In this document: one piece after another, positions 18,979 through 26,737 of the stretch
Numbering within the stretch: position 1 is the stretch's first letter
Layout of the letters: the number at the start of each line of letters is the position of its first letter
Source of the DNA: Deltaproteobacteria bacterium
GTDB lineage: Bacteria > Bdellovibrionota > Bdellovibrionia > Bdellovibrionales > JAMPXM01
Assembly (NCBI GenBank): GCA_017302795.1
Contig: JAFLCB010000001.1
Span: forward strand, 310,001-374,000
DNA length: 64,000 nucleotides
Direction of reading: 5' to 3'
Made by a program: the position numbers and the translations under genes
The notes under the pieces: generated by a model
Told to the model about the DNA's origin: nothing
Seen by the model: the letters and a program-made list of their open reading frames with translations, nothing else
The model's database searches: none

Positions 18979-20043
18979 ATGTTTCGTTCAATTGGCGCGT
19001 GTGTAGCAGCGCTGGCGCTTATAGCGAGCGTCGGCAAAGTGGCCGCAAGCCCAGCAGATGCAAATCCCACAGGAGGTCAGACAAAGGCAAAAGCTGAATT
19101 CAAAGTTCGGTGGCTTTTAGCTCATGAACCGGTCCGGGTTTTTGAACGTGCTGCTAAGCAATTTAAGAACGAAGTAGAATCTGCGTCTCAAGGTAAAATC
19201 GAAGTCGAAGTTCTAACGGTTTCGGAATACAAAGCCAAATATGGCATTGAAAAGAAATTCGTTGCCGACAACATCATCAACGACGTCGCATTGCTGAAAG
19301 CTGGCGGCATCGAAATGACTCAGACCTACACAACAGAGCTTGGACATTTGAATCCAAAAATGTGGGTTCTTGATTTGCCGTTCTTGTTCCGAGATCATGC
19401 CCACGCAAAAAAAGTGATGGATGGAGAAATCGGTCAACGAATTATGGCGGGCCTTTTAGAAAGTGATGTTCGGGGACTCGCATTCACCTATTCCGGTGGC
19501 TACCGAATCATTTCCACTCGCGACAAGGCACTTACGAAAGTGGACGATTTCAAAAATCTGACGATTAGAACGGCGCGAAGTCCTGTAGCAAAAGCGGTGT
19601 TCACAAAACTTGGAGCCGAAGTTGTTCCGATGAATCACGACGCCGGTATACAGAACGTAAAACGCGGATCGTTGATGGCCACAGAAACAACCGTCGCGCG
19701 ATTTGATGAGGCGCAAAGAGAGGCTACGCCGATCTTTAACGACACTCAGCACAGTCTCTTTTTGACCTCGATGGTGGTTAACGAAAAGTTTTTCGCGAAA
19801 CTCCCAGCAGCACTTCAAGACGTCGTTCGCACGGCGGCAAAAAATGCGGCAGAACTTGAACGTCAGGATTCTTTGACGGATGAGGCAAACCTTCGCAAAC
19901 AGTTCGCCAGTAGCGGAATGAAAATCGTCAGCATGGACAAAGCTGAGTTGAAAAAGATGAAGTCTTTGACGGCACCTTTGTACAACGACTTTAAGCCGAT
20001 GTTCGGAGCTGATCTTATTCAGGCCATCGAGCAGACGAAGTAA
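18979..20043 (+). CDS. dctP: TRAP transporter solute-binding protein, DctP family
   Basis: The 354-residue product has a signal peptide and DctP-family features: the N-terminal core FKVRWLLAHEPVRVFERAAKQF, the central DLPFLFRDHAHAKKVMDGE and FTYSGGYRIISTRDK. DctP proteins bind organic acids, most often through an arginine in the segment here reading LTIRTARSPV, and feed a DctQM membrane component using an ion gradient. No dctQ or dctM is adjacent, so it is an orphan receptor. The start has a strong GAGGAGTTAACT leader. It is followed by a terminator that lies within the 3' end of the convergent ligase gene. Substrate unknown. Confidence 0.88.
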   Translation: MFRSIGACVAALALIASVGKVAASPADANPTGGQTKAKAEFKVRWLLAHEPVRVFERAAKQFKNEVESASQGKIEVEVLTVSEYKAKYGIEKKFVADNIINDVALLKAGGIEMTQTYTTELGHLNPKMWVLDLPFLFRDHAHAKKVMDGEIGQRIMAGLLESDVRGLAFTYSGGYRIISTRDKALTKVDDFKNLTIRTARSPVAKAVFTKLGAEVVPMNHDAGIQNVKRGSLMATETTVARFDEAQREATPIFNDTQHSLFLTSMVVNEKFFAKLPAALQDVVRTAAKNAAELERQDSLTDEANLRKQFASSGMKIVSMDKAELKKMKSLTAPLYNDFKPMFGADLIQAIEQTK

Positions 20044-20059
20044 CCTAGCCGCGTACAAA

Positions 20060-21433
20060 TTATCGCGAAAACATAAGCCCGATCTCTGTGAGATCGGGCT
20101 TTCCATTTGAACGCCGCGGAATTCGATCTTCAAAACGCCAATTGCTTGGAATTTTTGCCGCCGACAAGACCTCGCGCAGGTGTTTTTCCAAATTCTGAAT
20201 CAGGACCGCCCGATCAGCTTTGGCCTCAACTACTATGACTGCCGCAACCGAACCCACTTCGCTATCACCGCGACGAGGTGCCTCTAACACGACGACTTCT
20301 TTTACCAGTCCCGTTTCTAAAATCGCGAGTTCAACCTCTTCTGGAGAAACTTTAAGCCCGCCGCGATTGATTTGTCTCTTCAGGCGCCCGGTTAAAACCA
20401 GCTGACCGTCGCTTCGAAGATAGCCGAGGTCGCCAGTGCTGTACCATTCTGATTGCGCTGCCTGCGGCAGCCACTCGCCCCAATAGCCGGCAAAAAGACT
20501 TTTAGTGGCGACGTAAATCTGTCCATCGGAATCTGTTCGGAACCTGGTTGACCACAATTCCCCATTGCCCACTGGAAACTCGTCGGCGCCGAGGGTGACC
20601 GGCGCATCCGAGACCCAGGAGGCCGTCTCAGTAAGACCATAGCAGTAAAAAACAGGAGCACCGGCCCATTGTGCAATTTCCGAAAAAAGCTTCTTGGTGG
20701 CGTGTGCAGAGGCCAACTGAACACGCTGCAGCGTTGAGCGCTTAGGAGGAGGACTAAAGCGAGCGATCAAACTCCAGGACGCCGGAGTGCCTGACACAAA
20801 GTCGACTTCATGCTGATCGATCCATTCCCCCACCCGTGACGCTTGTTGAAGATCTAACTTAGGTGCCAAAACAAGCGTGGTCCCATCTTGAATGGTCTGA
20901 AGGGCGACGCCAATAAGGCCGTGGCCAAAGTGAAGTGGCAAAGTACAAAGCGCCTTCTGCCTGCTGCCGATGGGAATCGCTTGGCGCGCGCTTGAAAGCC
21001 GCGCTAACAAATTTTCGTAACGGTGAATCACCGCTTTCGGAAGGGCCGAGGTGCCCGATGTGAAAAGAACCATCGCCGTATCAGTTGGAAGCGGTGGTCG
21101 GGCCCCGGCTAGTTGCCTATGCAGAGAAGAATCGACAATCCAATGCGGACTGATCGACGCGGCCAGGGCCTGGTGTTCGGAAGTCGTTTGAAATGCATCG
21201 ATGATAAAGGGGAAAGCACCCAACTGTTGAAGGGCGAAAAGAGCGATAAAGAAATCTGCGCGCGGCCGAGCAACGAGAATGACCCTCTGCCCTTTAAGGA
21301 CTCCCGCGCTTTGATACTCCAAGCGTCGAGCGGTAACTTGCTGCTGGAGCTCCAGTGCAGAAAAAGTCGAGCCTGTTTCCAGTTCGACGATTGCTGACTT
21401 TATTTGAAAAGCCGATGGGTCGATCATCTGCAT
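20060..21433 (-). CDS. ANL-superfamily AMP-forming acyl/aminoacyl ligase (DltA-class candidate)
   Basis: The 457-residue product has the ANL core motifs in order: the P-loop motif VLFTSGTSALPKAVIHRYEN, CYGLTETASW (A5-type), YSTGDLGYLRSDGQ (A7), LKRQINRGGLKVSPEEVE (A8) and the A10 lysine in RRSNGKPDL. These enzymes activate a carboxylate with ATP and transfer it to CoA or a carrier-protein thiol. The substrate cannot be read from sequence. It is divergent from the ABC operon with 58 bases between starts. The neighbouring MBOAT, SGNH-like and carrier-protein genes make a carrier-loading role (as in DltA) a reasonable inference. Its last codons overlap the dctP terminator. Confidence 0.8.
   Translation of the reverse strand: MQMIDPSAFQIKSAIVELETGSTFSALELQQQVTARRLEYQSAGVLKGQRVILVARPRADFFIALFALQQLGAFPFIIDAFQTTSEHQALAASISPHWIVDSSLHRQLAGARPPLPTDTAMVLFTSGTSALPKAVIHRYENLLARLSSARQAIPIGSRQKALCTLPLHFGHGLIGVALQTIQDGTTLVLAPKLDLQQASRVGEWIDQHEVDFVSGTPASWSLIARFSPPPKRSTLQRVQLASAHATKKLFSEIAQWAGAPVFYCYGLTETASWVSDAPVTLGADEFPVGNGELWSTRFRTDSDGQIYVATKSLFAGYWGEWLPQAAQSEWYSTGDLGYLRSDGQLVLTGRLKRQINRGGLKVSPEEVELAILETGLVKEVVVLEAPRRGDSEVGSVAAVIVVEAKADRAVLIQNLEKHLREVLSAAKIPSNWRFEDRIPRRSNGKPDLTEIGLMFSR
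20076..20104 (+). terminator. Rho-independent terminator of dctP, inside the convergent gene
   Basis: A perfect 11-bp inverted repeat (agcccgatctc/gagatcgggct, 3-base loop) is followed by a short T stretch. It lies 32 bases after dctP and within the last codons of the oppositely oriented ligase gene (stop at 20060), so coding sequence and terminator share the same DNA. Confidence 0.75.
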
Positions 21434-21491
21434 AGCATCAAAGGCCTTTGTGAGATTGTCATCCCATTCTCGCGAGTTCTAATGTTATGAC

Positions 21492-22574
21492 ATGGGAAAA
21501 TTTAAGTTTACCGTGGCTTCTCTTTTCGTTCTTGTCTCACTGTTCACCGGCGCCCCTTCCCTTGCGAGGAAAATCGACCCACCAGCGAAGGTGACCGTTG
21601 GAGTTTCGCCGGCCACCAGCACCGCGGGAATATTTTTTGCGCAAGAGATGGGATTCTTCAAAGACGAAAATCTTGATGTCGAACTGCAAGTGTTTCCGAC
21701 CAGCACGGCCCCGATGATTCCCCTTCTTGCGAAGGGTGATCTGGATGTCGGAGGCGGTGTCATAGCCGCAGGTTTGTTTTCTACTTCTCCGGAGGTCCAA
21801 GCCGGAATTTTACTGGTCGCTGACAAAGGATCCGTCAGAAAAAATGCTGACTATTTAAAGTTAATGGTCCGGACAGATCTGGTGACCTCCGGAAGGTACA
21901 AAGAGCTGAAGGACCTGAAGGGCTTTCGCGTCGGATTAACAGCCCTCGGGGGCACTTCCCAGGAGGCGACATTTGCATTGTTTTTGAAGAAAGCGGGTCT
22001 AACACCCAAGGACGTAACCTTCGTTAAGGCCGGCTACGCAGACGCCAACAAGGCATTCGCCTCGAAAGCTCTCGATGCTTATATTCAGATTGAACCCTAT
22101 CTGTCGGAAGCAGAAAAGTCAGGAGTTGCGAAAGTAGTCGCGGGAACTTACGAGATACATCCCGATCAACAATCCGCTGGTATTTTCTATTCTCCGCAGT
22201 TCGTGGCGAAACGCCGTGACATCGCAGTTCGATTTATGAGCGCTTATGTCCGCGGTTGCCGTGCGTATAACAAGGCGTTCCTTCCAGGGCGAATCGAAAA
22301 AGACTTCAACCGTGGAGTCGAGATTCTTACCAAATGGACAAGTGTAAAAGATCAGGCCATTTACAATACGATGATTCCGGCGGGACTTCATCCGGATGGA
22401 AAACTGAATCTGGATTCCATTCGATCAGATCTTCGATATTACTTCGAACAAAAATACTTAAAGTCAGAACCTGATCTTTCGAAGGTTGTCGACACAGGAA
22501 TATTGGAAGAAGCGCTGCTGGCTGTAGATGGACCCAAGCCAGGTAACACACCAACGCGAAAAAAAGTAAAGTGA
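21492..22574 (+). CDS. ABC transporter substrate-binding protein, NitT/TauT type
   Basis: The 360-residue product has a signal peptide ending near ALA-like APSLAR, then VTVGVSPATSTAGIFFAQEMGFF, KGDLDVGGGVIAAGL and GFRVGLTALGGTSQEATFALFL. That arrangement is typical of SsuA/TauA/NMT1-like periplasmic binding proteins for nitrate, sulfonates, taurine or thiamine precursors. Ligand specificity is not visible. It is the first gene of a tightly coupled operon: its stop overlaps the GTG start of the ABC ATPase gene by 4 bases. Confidence 0.85.
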   Translation: MGKFKFTVASLFVLVSLFTGAPSLARKIDPPAKVTVGVSPATSTAGIFFAQEMGFFKDENLDVELQVFPTSTAPMIPLLAKGDLDVGGGVIAAGLFSTSPEVQAGILLVADKGSVRKNADYLKLMVRTDLVTSGRYKELKDLKGFRVGLTALGGTSQEATFALFLKKAGLTPKDVTFVKAGYADANKAFASKALDAYIQIEPYLSEAEKSGVAKVVAGTYEIHPDQQSAGIFYSPQFVAKRRDIAVRFMSAYVRGCRAYNKAFLPGRIEKDFNRGVEILTKWTSVKDQAIYNTMIPAGLHPDGKLNLDSIRSDLRYYFEQKYLKSEPDLSKVVDTGILEEALLAVDGPKPGNTPTRKKVK

Positions 22575-23272
22575 ACGTCAGCAGGACGGCTCTTGAAATT
22601 CAAAACGTATCTTTAAGATATGAAGAGCGCTGGGTCTTAAAGGATTTATCGCTGTCAATTCAGGCTGGAGAGTTTATCTCGTTGCTTGGCGCAAGTGGCT
22701 CGGGGAAGTCTACGTTGCTTAAAGCGATTGTCGGTGAAATTCCACTAGCGAATGGCGAAATTTCCGGCCCCAAACGATATGCTTATGCTCCTCAGCGGGC
22801 CCCTCTGTTGCCCTGGTTGACTGTTCTTGAGAATTTGGAACTCGCTCGGTTGCCTTCGGAAGGTGTCGAAGAGTTTCGAAATCGAGCGAAATCTATGCTG
22901 AATCGGGCGGGTCTGCTAGAAGCTGAGAACGTGAAGGCCCACAAACTTTCTGGAGGAATGCGAGGGCGCGCAAGCGTCGCTCGGGCGTTTCTCATAATCG
23001 AGTCGCGGCCGGAAGTTCTTCTGATGGACGAGCCGTTTATCGGCCTCGATGTTGTGACCCGTGATCTTCTGCATGGATTGGTTCTGGAGCTATGGTCTTC
23101 AAAAAAACCAGCCTCGTTATTTGTCACGCACGACCTCGACGAAGCGATCAAACTTTCGAATCGGATTTTAGTGCTATCGAAAGACGGAACGAAATTCACC
23201 GTTGATCAGCCACTTACAGCCAGCACATCGGGCTCAGCCTTGCGGGCGCAGATTTATGAGGCGCTTCGATGA
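22571..23272 (+). CDS. ABC transporter ATPase, NitT/TauT type
   Basis: The 233-residue product has Walker A LLGASGSGKSTLL, the Q-loop region YAPQRAPLLPW, signature KLSGGMRGRASVARAFL, Walker B EVLLMDEPFIGLD and the H-loop SLFVTHDLDEAI. The signature is LSGGM where LSGGQ is usual. It pairs with the permease and binding protein to form an importer. The GTG start overlaps the upstream stop, and the stop overlaps the downstream ATG, so all three subunits are translationally coupled. Confidence 0.92.
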   Translation: MNVSRTALEIQNVSLRYEERWVLKDLSLSIQAGEFISLLGASGSGKSTLLKAIVGEIPLANGEISGPKRYAYAPQRAPLLPWLTVLENLELARLPSEGVEEFRNRAKSMLNRAGLLEAENVKAHKLSGGMRGRASVARAFLIIESRPEVLLMDEPFIGLDVVTRDLLHGLVLELWSSKKPASLFVTHDLDEAIKLSNRILVLSKDGTKFTVDQPLTASTSGSALRAQIYEALR

Positions 23273-24042
23273 AATTAAAATCGTTTTACGGACTTATTGG
23301 ACTCTTTTTCTTGCTCGCGTTGGCAGAAACACTCGGCCGCTTGGAACTTATCGACGCTCGCTATTTCCCTTACCCCAGTAGCGCGATTCGTCGGCTGGCA
23401 CAGCTCATTGCGACCAATGAAGATTCGAGCTCGGGTTTATTCCGCGAACATCTTGCGGCTAGCGCCTGGCGTTTTTCAATTGGTGTCGTTCTTGCCGTTG
23501 CCATTAGCCTCGTTTTGACAATGGCCTCCGGCATAAGTGAAGTTTCAAAGAGACTTAGCTCGGCGGTCATCGGCTTTTTGTATCCGTTGCCGAAGTCCGC
23601 CGTGTTTCCGCTTTTACTTTTGGTGTTTGGTTTAAATGGCGGCGCTCACATTGCACTCATCACCATTGGCTCTGTTGCGATGATGCTCGCGACCACGCTG
23701 GCCGGGCTGCAAAGACTTGAGGCGGCAGGCTACATGGAGGTCGTGCGGATCCTGAAGCTTCGGCCCTGGATCACGGCAAAGAAAGTTCTGTTGCCAGGTC
23801 TACTTCCCGAGTTCATGCATGGAATCAAGCTTGGCGCGAGCTACGCACTTGTCCTACTTCTCGTAGGGGAAATGATCGTCACCCGGCAAGGTGTTGGGGT
23901 GTTTCTTTGGGCCGCATGGGATCAGTTTAATATCTTAGATCTTTACGCCATGTTTTACCTTGTTAGCGTTATCGGCTTTCTATTGTTCGGAGTGTTCGAC
24001 TACTTGGGTGAACGCTTTTCCGATTCGCAGCGGGCGGTGTAG
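23269..24042 (+). CDS. ABC transporter permease, NitT/TauT type
   Basis: The 257-residue integral membrane protein has about six hydrophobic segments and the EAA-type loop region containing LRPWITAKKVLLPGLLPEFMHGIKLGASYALVLLLVGEM, which matches the SsuC/TauC family. It forms the channel with the ATPase. Its TAG stop is immediately followed by the TTG start of the MBOAT gene with no spacer, linking import to acyl transfer. Confidence 0.9.
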   Translation: MKLKSFYGLIGLFFLLALAETLGRLELIDARYFPYPSSAIRRLAQLIATNEDSSSGLFREHLAASAWRFSIGVVLAVAISLVLTMASGISEVSKRLSSAVIGFLYPLPKSAVFPLLLLVFGLNGGAHIALITIGSVAMMLATTLAGLQRLEAAGYMEVVRILKLRPWITAKKVLLPGLLPEFMHGIKLGASYALVLLLVGEMIVTRQGVGVFLWAAWDQFNILDLYAMFYLVSVIGFLLFGVFDYLGERFSDSQRAV

Positions 24043-25467
24043 TTGGATTTTTTGTCATGGGGCACTTTTTTGGCGGCGATCGCAATTGGCGGCATGGCCG
24101 TTTCCATCCCGACCATCCACCGGCACAAACTGTTCTTCTTTATGAATCTGCTTATGGGATTCGCCTTCCTAGGGTACTCGTTTATCCCTTTGCTGTTCGT
24201 TGGCTTGCTTCTTTTTCCGTTTCTCAAACACCTACGAGGGCCGCACGGAAGTAAATTGGTTTATCCGCTATGCTTGCTCAGTATTGCGCCGCTGATCGCC
24301 TTAAGATCAGAAATCGATCTCAGCTGGCGAGGTGTTTGGCTGTCCGCCAGTCTCGCTTTTTTCTGCCTCCAAAACTGCGGAGCGGTTTTTGAAATATTTT
24401 GGGGAAAGGCCGACGCTCCCAAGTCGGTTCTTCATTGGATGAGCTTTTCGGCTTTTTTCCCGTCTCTTGTCGCTGGTCCTGTCGGTCGGTGGAGCGCACT
24501 GGGGCCTCAGCTGGAATCACCCAGAAGTTTTCATGCAGAAGACGGGCGCGAATATATTTTTCTTTTAGCCCAGGGAATTTTTAAAAAAATCGTGTTTGCA
24601 GCGCCATTGTACTTTGTTATCGACCGATTTTTTGCCGCACCGAAAGAGTTTGGCTTGATTGCCGCCTTGGTGGTCTCGTTTCTATTTAGATATGCAGTAT
24701 GGGCCGATATCTCGGCCCATACTGACTGGGCGCAAGGGATCGCTCGAATACTTGGCATTCGTTTATGTTCTAATTTCGACAATCCCTTTCACACCGCGCG
24801 CCTTGCTGACTTCTGGCGCCGTTGGCATAGCAGCTTATCGCGATGGCTACAAGATTTCGTATTTATGCCGATTGCCTTTGGCCCGCTTCGAAGGTTGATA
24901 CCCGCAAACATTGCAATGGTGGTTGCGCTTTTGATCGCTTTTATTTGCCTCGGCCTATGGCACGGACTTGCAGCTGGCTTCCTCGTTATGGGTCTGTACA
25001 AAGGGGTTGGGGTTTTGGTCGCCGAGTGGCTTTGGAAGTCCTTGGACAGAAAACATATTGCGTTTCAAATCATCAAAATCTTTTCTGGCGCTGCGATGAT
25101 GGTCGTCTTCATGGTTTTTCCTACTCTGCTCATTCGTATGAGTCTCGATGATGCGATTCACATCTTCACGTCTTCAGATCTCTTTTGGCCAACGAGCTGG
25201 CTGAAGCTTACGGCCGCCTACGACGCCGAAGATCTTACACACAAAGTTCTTTGGCCAACCTTCGCAATTGCAGTCGCATTTGAATGTTTGCAACACGTAT
25301 CTAAAATGAAGAAAAACCAAGGCATCGTTGAAACATCTGAGCCCTGCTCATTAGTTTCCCCGTTCAGCACATGGACGCAGGTTGCGATTATCAGTACTGC
25401 GATCGTAATATTCTTTGTGTTTGGATCATTTTCAACATGGTTAGGGTTCAGCTATGTTAACCACTGA
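24043..25467 (+). CDS. MBOAT-family membrane acyltransferase (DltB-class candidate)
   Basis: The 474-residue polytopic protein has the MBOAT signature: ADFWRRWHSSLSRWLQDFVF, followed by a long hydrophobic region and CLGLWHGLAAGF, in which His307 is the conserved catalytic histidine (numbered from the TTG start). MBOAT proteins of the DltB/AlgI branch transfer acyl groups from a cytoplasmic donor to an acceptor outside the inner membrane. The TTG at 24043 abuts the permease stop codon; the nearest in-frame ATG would remove part of the first membrane segment. The gene overlaps the SGNH-like gene by 14 bases. Confidence 0.9.
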   Translation: MDFLSWGTFLAAIAIGGMAVSIPTIHRHKLFFFMNLLMGFAFLGYSFIPLLFVGLLLFPFLKHLRGPHGSKLVYPLCLLSIAPLIALRSEIDLSWRGVWLSASLAFFCLQNCGAVFEIFWGKADAPKSVLHWMSFSAFFPSLVAGPVGRWSALGPQLESPRSFHAEDGREYIFLLAQGIFKKIVFAAPLYFVIDRFFAAPKEFGLIAALVVSFLFRYAVWADISAHTDWAQGIARILGIRLCSNFDNPFHTARLADFWRRWHSSLSRWLQDFVFMPIAFGPLRRLIPANIAMVVALLIAFICLGLWHGLAAGFLVMGLYKGVGVLVAEWLWKSLDRKHIAFQIIKIFSGAAMMVVFMVFPTLLIRMSLDDAIHIFTSSDLFWPTSWLKLTAAYDAEDLTHKVLWPTFAIAVAFECLQHVSKMKKNQGIVETSEPCSLVSPFSTWTQVAIISTAIVIFFVFGSFSTWLGFSYVNH

Positions 25468-26503
25468 GCAGAGAACCTATTTCAGATTTTCGGTTCACGT
25501 AGTGACGCTGATTTCATTAACGGTGGGTGCCGTCGCGATTTTCACTTATATCGTGTCCGATAGAATGCTTGGCTATCAACACCAAATGATTAAGTTCCAC
25601 CGGGAGCTCATTAACGGGCAGTACGACCATTTGAAGGATCAGGATCTTTTGATCATCGGCGACTCGACAGCCGCTCAAAGTTTGATTCCTAGCGAATTTC
25701 GACGCGTGCGGGCTGTTTCGCTTGCCTCGTCGGCAGCTGGCGCCATCGAGTCCTACTACCTTTTGCGTGAATACCTCAAGAAAAACGGAAAACCGCGCTG
25801 TGTGCTTCTTCTGACTTCATACGGCGCCCGACAATTTCATATAAATACTGTTTTCTGGCCGTTCATTGTTGGGCACGGACTTTTGTCGTATGACCAGATT
25901 GTCGATTACTATGACATTTCAAAAAAATTGAACGAGTGGCCTGGCAACGCGATGTCGCCGATTTCAGCTCGAGCCCGGATCTTTTCAGAGCGATTTCAAT
26001 ATTTCGTCCAGTTTGGAATATTTAACCAAGCGGTTTTCCAGCCCAATCTCATGTTTAACCACCCTCAAAGATCGTACAGGATATTTCGGAGATCTTATGG
26101 CGGCGGCCCGCTCCTTCGGCGGCCAGAATGGCTAAATATCCCGTTTGATGGACCTAACCAAGAATATTTAAAGAGTGAGTTTCAGCCGAGTCCAGCGTTG
26201 GATCACTATATACAGAAGATTCTTCAACTCACCAAAGAGCGCGGGATCCGGTTTTATTCTGATTACGGCCCGGTTGCGGCCTCCATGAGAAACGAAACGT
26301 CCAGCAGCTGGCTTCGGAGCGCTATACAGCACATCGAGGGTTTGATAAAGCCATTTGACCACGCGAAAAGTCTTCTGGATTTAGAGTGGTATGTTGACAC
26401 TTCTTTTTCCGACAGTACTCACTTAAACTGGAATGCCGCCCGTAAGTACTCCGCGAAAGTCGATGAGGAAGTAAGCGACTGTGCTGCATCATCTTCGCGG
26501 TAG
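25454..26503 (+). CDS. SGNH/DltD-like extracytoplasmic esterase-transferase
   Basis: The 349-residue product has an N-terminal membrane segment and then LLIIGDSTAAQSLIP, the block I motif of SGNH hydrolases with Ser71. The end of the protein has a D..H pair (Asp320, His323 in SDSTHLNWNAARKYS). The segment between is unlike a typical lipase, as in DltD and AlgX-type proteins. DltD-like proteins act with MBOAT partners to complete acyl transfer in the envelope. The MBOAT gene upstream overlaps it by 14 bases, and its own 3' end overlaps the convergent carrier-protein gene by 15 bases. Confidence 0.8.
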   Translation: MLTTEQRTYFRFSVHVVTLISLTVGAVAIFTYIVSDRMLGYQHQMIKFHRELINGQYDHLKDQDLLIIGDSTAAQSLIPSEFRRVRAVSLASSAAGAIESYYLLREYLKKNGKPRCVLLLTSYGARQFHINTVFWPFIVGHGLLSYDQIVDYYDISKKLNEWPGNAMSPISARARIFSERFQYFVQFGIFNQAVFQPNLMFNHPQRSYRIFRRSYGGGPLLRRPEWLNIPFDGPNQEYLKSEFQPSPALDHYIQKILQLTKERGIRFYSDYGPVAASMRNETSSSWLRSAIQHIEGLIKPFDHAKSLLDLEWYVDTSFSDSTHLNWNAARKYSAKVDEEVSDCAASSSR

Positions 26504-26737
26504 CTGATTGAGAATTGCCAGAATCTCCTCGAAAGAGTTCGCCGAAGTCGCTTCTGCAAACGAGAACCGAACTCTGAACTCGGCTTCAATCGCATTAACA
26601 AGTTCGATATGCTTTAGGGAGTCCCAGGGAGCCGTTCCTCGCCTTAGCTGCAAAAGTCTCTCCTGCGAGGAGCCTTGAAATTGCTGTTCGAATACCTGAG
26701 CGAGACTTTTTTCTGATTTAGAATTCGAACTATTCAT
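26489..26737 (-). CDS. Stand-alone acyl/peptidyl carrier protein (DltC/ACP-like)
   Basis: The 82-residue acidic-helical protein has the carrier signature WDSLKHIELVNAIEAEF, with Ser40 placed to accept 4'-phosphopantetheine. ACP and DltC are about 78 residues. The stretch before the motif is Gln/Ser-rich. It is not a fatty-acid ACP by context (no fab genes are nearby). Its ATG overlaps the last bases of the penicillin-acylase-type gene by 8 bases, so the two are translationally coupled. Given the ANL ligase and MBOAT genes, it probably carries the activated acyl or aminoacyl group. Confidence 0.82.
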   Translation of the reverse strand: MNSSNSKSEKSLAQVFEQQFQGSSQERLLQLRRGTAPWDSLKHIELVNAIEAEFRVRFSFAEATSANSFEEILAILNQLPRR

